A stretch of 10,368 nucleotides of DNA from Phycisphaeraceae bacterium. GTDB taxonomy: Bacteria > Planctomycetota > Phycisphaerae > Phycisphaerales > Phycisphaeraceae. Made by a program: the position numbers and the translations under genes. Below are positions 6,302-10,368 of this stretch, in pieces. Every line of letters starts with the position of its first letter. The stretch's first letter is position 1. The notes below the pieces were generated by a model. The model did no database searches and was not told where the DNA came from. It saw nothing but the letters and a program-made list of their open reading frames with translations. The DNA lies in the NCBI GenBank assembly GCA_020851395.1, contig JADZCW010000171.1, positions 1 to 10,368 on the forward strand, in the 5' to 3' direction.

Positions 6302-7717
6302 ATGCCCACGCCGCCCCGGACCGCCTCACCCGCCACGTCACTGACGCCCCGCCGGATCGTCGACGAGCTCGACCGGTACATCATCGGTCAGCAGGCGGCC
6401 AAGCGGGCCGTGGCGGTGGCGATCCGCAATCGGTGGCGGCGGCAGCAGCTCTCGGCGGACGTGGCGCAGGAGATCCCGCCGAAGAACATCATCATGGTCG
6501 GGCCGACGGGGGTGGGGAAGACGGAGATCGCCCGGCGACTGGCGACACTGACCGGGGCGCCGTTCGTCAAGGTCGAGGCGAGCCGGTACACCGAGGTGGG
6601 CTACCACGGGCGGGACGTCGAGTCGATGGTCCGCGACCTGCTCGAGCAGGCGCTGCAGATCGTGCGGAGGGAGCAGGCTGATTCGGTGCGTGAGAAGGCT
6701 GCGCCGCTGGCGGTCGAGCGGCTGATCGACGTGCTTCTGCCGCCGACGGGAGGATCGACCACGCTCAGCGCGGCGTCAATCACGGCCACGGATGACTCGC
6801 TTGAACGTCGCGAGCACGCCCGCGCACGGCTGCGTGAGCAGCTCGAGTCGGGCGTGCTGGACGAGCGGGAGGTGGAGATCACCGTGACCTCCAAGCCCTC
6901 GACGCCGGCGATGTTCGCGGGGATGGGGATGGACCAGATGGACCCGGACATGGCCAACATGTTCGAGCGCCTTCTGCCCGCGCAGAACAAGCGACGGCGG
7001 GTCACGGTGGCCGAGGCCCGGCGGATTCTGACGGAGCAGGAGACGGACAAGCTGCTGGACCGGGACAAGATCACGTCCGAGGCCATCCGGCGCTGCGAGC
7101 AGAGCGGCATTATTTTCCTAGACGAAATCGACAAGATCGCGACCCCGGGGGGTGACGCTTCCGGGGGCGGGGGTGGGAGAGGGCCGGACGTCTCTCGCCA
7201 GGGGGTACAGCGTGACCTCTTGCCGATCGTCGAGGGCTCGACGGTCAACACCCGACACGGGACGGTCAAGACGGATCACATCCTGTTCATCGCGGCGGGC
7301 GCGTTCCACAGCGCGGCGGTCAGCGACCTGATGCCGGAGCTGCAGGGGCGATTCCCGATCCGCGTGGAGCTGTCGCCGCTGGGAAGGGAGGATTTCATCC
7401 GCATCCTGACCGAGCCTGGCAACGCGCTGACACGTCAGCAGCAGTCGCTGCTGGGCGTCGAGGGGTTGGAGGTGCGCTTCGAGCCGGCGGCGATCGAGGC
7501 GATGGCGGAACTGGCGGCCCGGGCAAACGCGACGATGGAAAACATCGGGGCCCGCCGGCTCATGACGATCGTCGAAAAGGTGTTCGAGGAGATCAACTTC
7601 GACGCGTCCGAACGCGTCGATCGGGGCGAGAAGGAGCTGACCCTGACGGCTGAGTTCGTCCAGCGGCAGGTCGGGCCGATCCTCGGGGATCAGGACCTCA
7701 GCCGGTTCGTGCTGTAG
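6302..7717 (+). CDS. hslU: HslU, ATPase/unfoldase subunit of the HslUV (ClpYQ) protease
   Basis: HslU is a AAA+ hexamer that unfolds proteins and feeds them to the HslV peptidase in the cytoplasm. The 471-residue protein starts with the family's 'LTPRRIVDELDRYIIGQ' block. It has Walker A GPTGVGKT (67-74), a pore loop GYHGRD (100-105), an intermediate domain (about 110-245), Walker B IIFLDE (270-275), the 'PDVSRQGVQRDLLP' box, a sensor region 'ILFIAAGAF', and sensor 2 around GARR (416-419). It ends in 'LSRFVL', the tail that inserts into HslV. The pore loop has His where E. coli has Val (GYVG). A Gly-rich extension follows 'IATPGGD'. The ATG at 6302 is preferred over GTG 6221: AAGGAA sits 5 nt upstream, a TACAAT box lies between the two, and the extra 27 residues are unlike HslU. 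No hslV is adjacent in the window. Confidence 0.96.
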   Translation: MPTPPRTASPATSLTPRRIVDELDRYIIGQQAAKRAVAVAIRNRWRRQQLSADVAQEIPPKNIIMVGPTGVGKTEIARRLATLTGAPFVKVEASRYTEVGYHGRDVESMVRDLLEQALQIVRREQADSVREKAAPLAVERLIDVLLPPTGGSTTLSAASITATDDSLERREHARARLREQLESGVLDEREVEITVTSKPSTPAMFAGMGMDQMDPDMANMFERLLPAQNKRRRVTVAEARRILTEQETDKLLDRDKITSEAIRRCEQSGIIFLDEIDKIATPGGDASGGGGGRGPDVSRQGVQRDLLPIVEGSTVNTRHGTVKTDHILFIAAGAFHSAAVSDLMPELQGRFPIRVELSPLGREDFIRILTEPGNALTRQQQSLLGVEGLEVRFEPAAIEAMAELAARANATMENIGARRLMTIVEKVFEEINFDASERVDRGEKELTLTAEFVQRQVGPILGDQDLSRFVL

Positions 7718-7856
7718 GTGCAAGTCGCCGCGTCCGCGAGCCAGACTCATCCGACGGGGCGCGTCGACGGAAGCAGCCGCATGCGGAAAATCGGTCTGTG
7801 TGCGGGAATTTTAGCTAGGATTCGACATTTATTGTTCAATCGTATCCTCGTCCGGA

Positions 7857-7897
7857 GGCCCCCAGTCGGGGGGGGCCGAAGTTCATCCGAGATGAAC
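7857..7897 (+). terminator. Tandem hairpins after hslU, possible U-tract-less terminator
   Basis: GGCCCCC (7857-7863) pairs with GGGGGCC (7871-7877). GTTCATC (7881-7887) pairs with GATGAAC (7891-7897) across a CGA loop. Both stems are perfect 7-mers. No T-run follows either, so this is not a standard intrinsic terminator; it could be a processing or partial termination site about 140 bp after the hslU stop. Confidence 0.35.
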
Positions 7898-7985
7898 CTC
7901 ATAACGATCATTCACTGCGTTATTTGCGCGACGGCCCGGGCGATTCAATGACGTCGCGCGCTCGGCAGCTTGTGCGATACTCAAG

Positions 7986-8014
7986 TTGACCGGACGCGCT
8001 GGCAGGCGATACGT
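7986..8014 (+). promoter_or_regulatory. Possible promoter of the HAF-repeat gene
   Basis: TTGACC (7986-7991) matches a -35 box in five of six positions. The -10 candidates at 16-18 bp spacing (GATACG or TACGTT) are poor. An alternative extended -10, TGCGATACT (7973-7981), has no -35. Only a tentative call is possible. Confidence 0.25.
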
Positions 8015-8038
8015 TATCGGTCCTTCGGGGGGAAGGAC
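8007..8038 (+). promoter_or_regulatory. Twin hairpins that enclose the ribosome binding site of the HAF-repeat gene
   Basis: CGATA/TATCG (8007-8011 with 8015-8019) is followed directly by GTCCTTC/GAAGGAC (8020-8026 with 8032-8038, loop of five G). The second stem contains most of the GGAAGGA Shine-Dalgarno (8031-8037) of the gene starting at 8047. If formed in RNA it would hide the site, suggesting translational control by structure, temperature or a bound factor. That regulation is inferred. Confidence 0.45.
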
Positions 8039-8046
8039 ACCTACGG

Positions 8047-9528
8047 ATGGACTGTAGCCGCATTGAAGCGACCCCGCGCGCCAGGCAAGGGGTGCGATTA
8101 GCGTATCTCATGCGAGGGTGCGCGACGGGCCGGCAAGACGACACCGGGACCCAACCGTTGGTTCGTGTCTCGTGGCTGGCGGTGATCCTCTGGGCGATGG
8201 CGCTGGGCGCGCCGGCTGACGCGGCGATCTCCACGCGGTATGTGCTGAAGGTGCTACCGACGCTCGGGGGGTCGAATGCCTACGCCTATTCGGTCAACAA
8301 CCTCAACCAGATCGTCGGCGAGGCACAGCGATCGGACGGCCTGTACCACGCGGTGATGTGGAACAGTCAGGGCACGATCCGAGACCTTGGCGACCTGGGC
8401 TACGACCGGTCGGCGGCGTACGGGATCAACGAAGTGGGCCAGGTCGTCGGACGTTCCTACCTGGCCGAGGGCGACCCGCACGCGTTTGTCTGGACGGCAG
8501 GGCAGGGCATGAAGGACCTCGGCACGCTGGGAGGCACGTCAAGCCTGGCCGTCGGCATCAACAACATCGGGCAGATGGTCGGGCAGGCGGACGTGCTGCT
8601 GCCGGACTGGTCCACCCAGTTCCGGGCGGCGCGGTGGAGTTCGAGCACTTCCGGGGCGGCGGCGTTGTCATCGCTGGGCGGCAAGTACAGCCACGCCGCG
8701 TCGATCAACGACGCCCGGCAGATCGCGGGCTACGCCTACAACGCGCAGGGTCAGGCCCGGGCGGTGCGTTGGAGCTCCAGCGGCGCGATCCAGGACCTGG
8801 GCACGTTCGGGGGCGCGCGGAGCTGGGCGACGTCGATCAACCTCTTCGGGCAGGTCGTCGGGAGGGCCGAGGCGCCCAACGGCGACACCAAGGCCTTCTT
8901 CTGGAACGGCGTGACCAAGAGCAACCTCGGGACGCTCGGCGGGGCCAACAGCTCGGCCAACAGTCTCAACACGCTGGGTTACGTCGTGGGCGTCTCGGAC
9001 ATCGCCTCGTCCGATCAGACGCGCGGGTTCATCTGGTCGTCGGGATCGGGCATGATCGACCTGAACGGCCTGATCCCCTCCGGGAGCGGATGGACGATCA
9101 CGTCGGCCAATGACATCAACGACCTAGGCGTGATCGTCGGCTGGGCGACGAACGGCCACGGGACGTATCAGGCCGTCTCGCTCGCGCCGGCCAAGCCTGG
9201 CGACATGAACCTGGATGGCGTGATCAACGTGCAGGACATCAACCCCTTCGTCGCGGCCCTGAACTCGCTGTTCACGGGCAGCCCATCCTCCCTGGACCTG
9301 GCGACGCTGGGCGATCTGAACGGCGACGGCGTGTTGACCGTGCAGGACATCAACCCCTTCCTCGACGCCATCACCGCGTCGCAGGGCACATCGGTGTCCT
9401 TGTCGTTGGTCGTGCCGGAACCGGTGACGCCGGCGAGTTTGCTCGCGGCCTGGGCGATGGGGGCGGGGTGGCTGCGTCGTCAGCGATCGCGGGCAGATCA
9501 CGCTCCGCCTATCGCCGCGGCGTCATGA
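8047..9528 (+). CDS. Secreted HAF-repeat protein with dockerin-like calcium loops and PEP-CTERM signal
   Basis: The 493-residue product has a long N-region and a hydrophobic signal segment (about 41-56), with a likely cleavage after ADA (57-59). Seven repeats of 43-49 residues follow. They are built on 'DLGTLGG..s.A..IN..GqvVG...' and have key leucines at 73, 117, 161, 210, 254, 297 and 342; this is the HAF extracellular repeat. Two dockerin/EF-hand-like calcium loops come next (GD at 385-386 and 422-423, each DxNxDG...VQDINPF). The C-terminus has VPEP (456-459), a hydrophobic stretch and RRQRSR (477-482), i.e. a PEP-CTERM signal processed by exosortase, with an 11-residue extension. Biochemical function is unknown; a cell-surface or matrix binding role is inferred. 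GGAAGGA lies 9 nt before the ATG; ATG 8110 is an alternative start with a poorer site. It appears to be a single-gene unit. Confidence 0.85.
   Translation: MDCSRIEATPRARQGVRLAYLMRGCATGRQDDTGTQPLVRVSWLAVILWAMALGAPADAAISTRYVLKVLPTLGGSNAYAYSVNNLNQIVGEAQRSDGLYHAVMWNSQGTIRDLGDLGYDRSAAYGINEVGQVVGRSYLAEGDPHAFVWTAGQGMKDLGTLGGTSSLAVGINNIGQMVGQADVLLPDWSTQFRAARWSSSTSGAAALSSLGGKYSHAASINDARQIAGYAYNAQGQARAVRWSSSGAIQDLGTFGGARSWATSINLFGQVVGRAEAPNGDTKAFFWNGVTKSNLGTLGGANSSANSLNTLGYVVGVSDIASSDQTRGFIWSSGSGMIDLNGLIPSGSGWTITSANDINDLGVIVGWATNGHGTYQAVSLAPAKPGDMNLDGVINVQDINPFVAALNSLFTGSPSSLDLATLGDLNGDGVLTVQDINPFLDAITASQGTSVSLSLVVPEPVTPASLLAAWAMGAGWLRRQRSRADHAPPIAAAS
9229..9360 (+). repeat. Two identical 21-bp copies in the dockerin-like region
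   Basis: Bases 9229-9249 and 9340-9360 are identical and encode VQDINPF in both calcium loops, 111 bp apart. Such nucleotide identity in an otherwise diverged protein repeat suggests recent duplication or gene conversion of the loop. Confidence 0.8.
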
Positions 9529-9578
9529 CGCATGGGCCAACGTTCGTTGAACACGGGGTGATACGGCTGGAAACAGAG

Positions 9579-9605
9579 GACGCTCGCGGGGGCGAGGGGA
9601 GCGTC
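9579..9605 (+). terminator. Hairpin after the HAF-repeat gene, possible weak terminator
   Basis: GACGCTC (9579-9585) and GAGCGTC (9599-9605) are perfect complements, with a competing inner stem CTCGC/GCGAG. It lies 50 bp after the stop codon. No T-run follows, so termination efficiency is uncertain. Confidence 0.35.
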
Positions 9606-9620
9606 GCGAAAGATGTAAAC

Positions 9621-9663
9621 ACATAAAATTTTCCTTGACACCCGCATCCGAGGGGAGTATTTT
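9621..9663 (+). promoter_or_regulatory. Strong sigma-70-type promoter A
   Basis: TTGACA (9635-9640), exactly 17 bp, then TATTTT (9658-9663). The A/T-rich ACATAAAATTTT just upstream resembles an UP element, and a CCCC discriminator follows the -10 box, a feature of strongly expressed, stringently controlled stable-RNA promoters. It stands out in very GC-rich surroundings. Expected transcript start is about 9670. Confidence 0.82.
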
Positions 9664-9669
9664 CCCCGT

Positions 9670-9958
9670 TGTTGATACTACCGCGAACTATTTAGCAGAT
9701 TCAGATCGGCCGGCGTGATCGGCCGTTGATGTCCCTGTTTCGTGTGCCGCGACTCCCCCACGGCGGCGTGTCAGGCGCCGGCGACGGTCGCGATCTGGGC
9801 ATGGCTGCGCACCATCGCCGTCGAACAACCTCGCGTGGCGACGATCGCCGCCCTGCCTGGCAGTCATGGTTCTCTCTTCTGCCGCGAGGGCCTCGATGGT
9901 CCGTAGCTCCTTTCCCCGCACGGACGAGCCGACCCCCGGCTATCCGTGCGGTTTTTTT
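9670..9958 (+). ncRNA. Candidate non-coding RNA, about 290 nt, family not recognised
   Basis: The interval is bounded by promoter A and a perfect intrinsic terminator and has no credible reading frame. Possible stems are CGGCCG with itself (9707-9712/9720-9725), CGGCG/CGCCG near 9762-9780, and CGACGG/CCGTCG (9782-9787/9818-9823). A long arm CCTCGCG/CGCGAGG (9829-9835/9883-9889) encloses GGCGA/TCGCC (9837-9841/9845-9849) and CTGC/GCAG (9853-9856/9860-9863). A C/U-rich, apparently unpaired CTCCTTTCCCC (9907-9917) precedes the terminator stem. I see none of the hallmark motifs of tmRNA, RNase P RNA or SRP RNA, and no clear 6S-like end pairing. It could instead be an attenuated leader, but no gene directly follows. 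GC-rich DNA folds readily, so the promoter and terminator carry most of the weight. Confidence 0.6.
9916..9958 (+). terminator. Intrinsic terminator
   Basis: CCGCACGGA (9916-9924) pairs perfectly with TCCGTGCGG (9943-9951), enclosing an inner AGCCG/CGGCT stem (9927-9931/9937-9941). Seven T follow (9952-9958). This is the only textbook Rho-independent terminator in the window. Confidence 0.93.
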
Positions 9959-10146
9959 GCGCGATGGGGCCTGGCCGGCTCCGTTGCTCGTATTGTCAGG
10001 TTGGGCAATCTGGCCCGGTGTTGAACGTGGCGGCTGGGCTCACCCGTGCGTCCCGCCTGCCGCTGGACGCGGGCGAGGCGGACGGAGGCATCGGTGAATT
10101 CACCGGCGATTGCCTGGGAAATATGATGGAGGAGGGACGCCGATGA
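9959..10146. other. Spacer between terminator and promoter B
   Basis: No supported gene. A 66-codon frame ending at 10146 has unremarkable composition, starts inside the terminator and has no ribosome binding site. The only structure noted is a 14-bp palindrome at 10092-10105. Confidence 0.5.
10092..10105. repeat. 14-bp perfect palindrome upstream of promoter B
   Basis: CGGTGAATTCACCG is fully self-complementary and lies about 67 bp upstream of the promoter B -35 box. It is a possible binding site for a dimeric regulator; nothing else supports that. Confidence 0.5.
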
Positions 10147-10200
10147 TTTGATAATTAATCAAAAATTTTTCTTGACTACTGCGTTCCAGCGGATTATTTT
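10147..10200 (+). promoter_or_regulatory. Strong sigma-70-type promoter B with dyad upstream
   Basis: TTGACT (10172-10177), 17 bp, TATTTT (10195-10200). Aligned by hand without gaps, 10158-10211 matches promoter A region 9621-9674 at 39 of 54 positions, including spacer and flanks. A perfect dyad TTTGAT-AATTA-ATCAAA (10147-10163) overlaps the A/T-rich upstream element and could be an operator. A CTCCC discriminator follows. Expected start is about 10207. Confidence 0.8.
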
Positions 10201-10206
10201 CTCCCT

Positions 10207-10368
10207 TGTCGAAGCCCGAACAACTGAATCGGTTCGTCCTCATGGAGCGAGGAGAAAGGACGCCAAGGTCTGCCTTGGCCGTCGAGACGTAGGGTCTGAT
10301 CCGCTTTCTCGGATCCGATTCGATGTCCGTCACGACGTCTGGTCAGCCCTGAACCTGCGCGGCTGTGC
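10207..10368 (+). ncRNA. Start of a second structured transcript, runs out of window
   Basis: After promoter B there is no reading frame longer than a few codons with a good start. Perfect stems are CGAAC/GTTCG (10217-10221/10232-10236), GCCAAGG/CCTTGGC (10262-10268/10273-10279, loop TCTG) and GATCCG/CGGATC (10298-10303/10310-10315). A purine-rich GAGGAGAAAGGA (10249-10260) lies just before the second stem. This may be a second small RNA, a 5' leader of a gene beyond 10368, or the leader of a stable-RNA operon; the window cannot decide. Confidence 0.4.

Larger units (their letters stand above)
7718..8046. other. Hairpin-rich intergenic region between hslU and the HAF-repeat gene
   Basis: These 329 bp contain no credible gene. 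Around 7805-7850 the sequence is locally A/T-rich. Four perfect inverted repeats are seen: 7857-7877, 7881-7897, 8007-8019 and 8020-8038. The first pair follows hslU and the second pair ends at the ribosome binding site of the next gene. Confidence 0.6.

Noticed and set aside
6601..7750. Minus-strand open frames over hslU
   Set aside because: They are shadows of a fully conserved hslU and have Arg/Ser- or Gln/Arg-rich composition with no recognisable domain.
7926..7959. Inverted repeat GCGCGAC ... GTCGCGC
   Set aside because: The arms are CG-rich, the loop is 20 nt and no other signal supports it; likely chance in GC-rich DNA.
9670..9958. Housekeeping RNA identity (6S, SRP RNA, RNase P RNA, tmRNA)
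   Set aside because: The SRP GGAAG/GNRA core, RNase P GAGGAAAGUCC-type segment and tmRNA tRNA-like 3' end were not found, and the ends do not pair into a 6S-like rod. A diverged 6S RNA is not fully excluded.
9726..10097. Possible 122-123 residue protein after promoter A
   Set aside because: It starts at TTG/ATG without a ribosome binding site, is rich in Arg, Pro and Gly, and reads straight through the strong terminator at 9916-9958.
9946..10146. Possible 66-residue protein
   Set aside because: Its start overlaps the terminator stem, no ribosome binding site is seen, and the product resembles no known protein.
1..10368. CRISPR array, tRNA or rRNA genes, insertion sequence ends, toxin-antitoxin or phage genes
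   Set aside because: I looked for regular spaced repeats, tRNA-like folds, transposase motifs and terminal inverted repeats and saw none that hold up.

Overview
The window is GC-rich bacterial chromosome. Several traits point to a planctomycete, most likely class Phycisphaerae. These are a dockerin-like pair of calcium loops with the NPF signature beside a PEP-CTERM sorting signal, a HAF-repeat surface protein, a PilN that opens with an LPDDYLE-type motif, and an HslU ATPase. This placement is inferred from protein style; no rRNA is present to confirm it.

Left part (1-5986). The 3' end of a family-4-type glycosyltransferase gene runs rightward and meets, tail to tail, a leftward five-gene cluster. 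In transcription order the cluster is pilM (5986-4688), pilN (4596-3751), pilO (3746-3177), a single-pass membrane protein with a PilP/GspC-like C-terminal domain (3180-2413), and a GspE/PilB secretion ATPase (2358-457). Together these would form the inner-membrane platform and cytoplasmic motor of a type IV pilus or type II secretion machine. The platform genes are tightly packed (4-nt gap, then ATGA overlap). No secretin, pilin, prepilisin peptidase or PilC/GspF gene is in view.

Middle part (5987-7717). A 315-bp divergent intergenic region separates pilM from hslU. HslU is the unfoldase of the HslUV protease. It is complete, keeps the C-terminal tail that activates HslV, and has no adjacent hslV here.

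Right part (7718-9528). After a hairpin-rich 329-bp gap comes one secreted protein. It has a signal peptide, seven HAF repeats (a likely seven-bladed propeller), two dockerin-like calcium loops and a PEP-CTERM anchor. Its ribosome binding site lies inside a perfect hairpin.

Far right (9529-10368). This 840-bp stretch has no convincing protein gene but holds the strongest unexplained signal. Two copies of one promoter module (TTGACA/T, 17-bp spacer, TATTTT, A/T-rich upstream element, C-rich discriminator) lie 537 bp apart. The first is followed by about 290 nt of strongly foldable sequence ending in a textbook intrinsic terminator. This looks like an independent, unrecognised non-coding RNA gene. 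The second drives another foldable transcript that leaves the window. The pair could be tandem paralogous small RNAs, or stable-RNA promoters with a leader ahead of genes outside the window.
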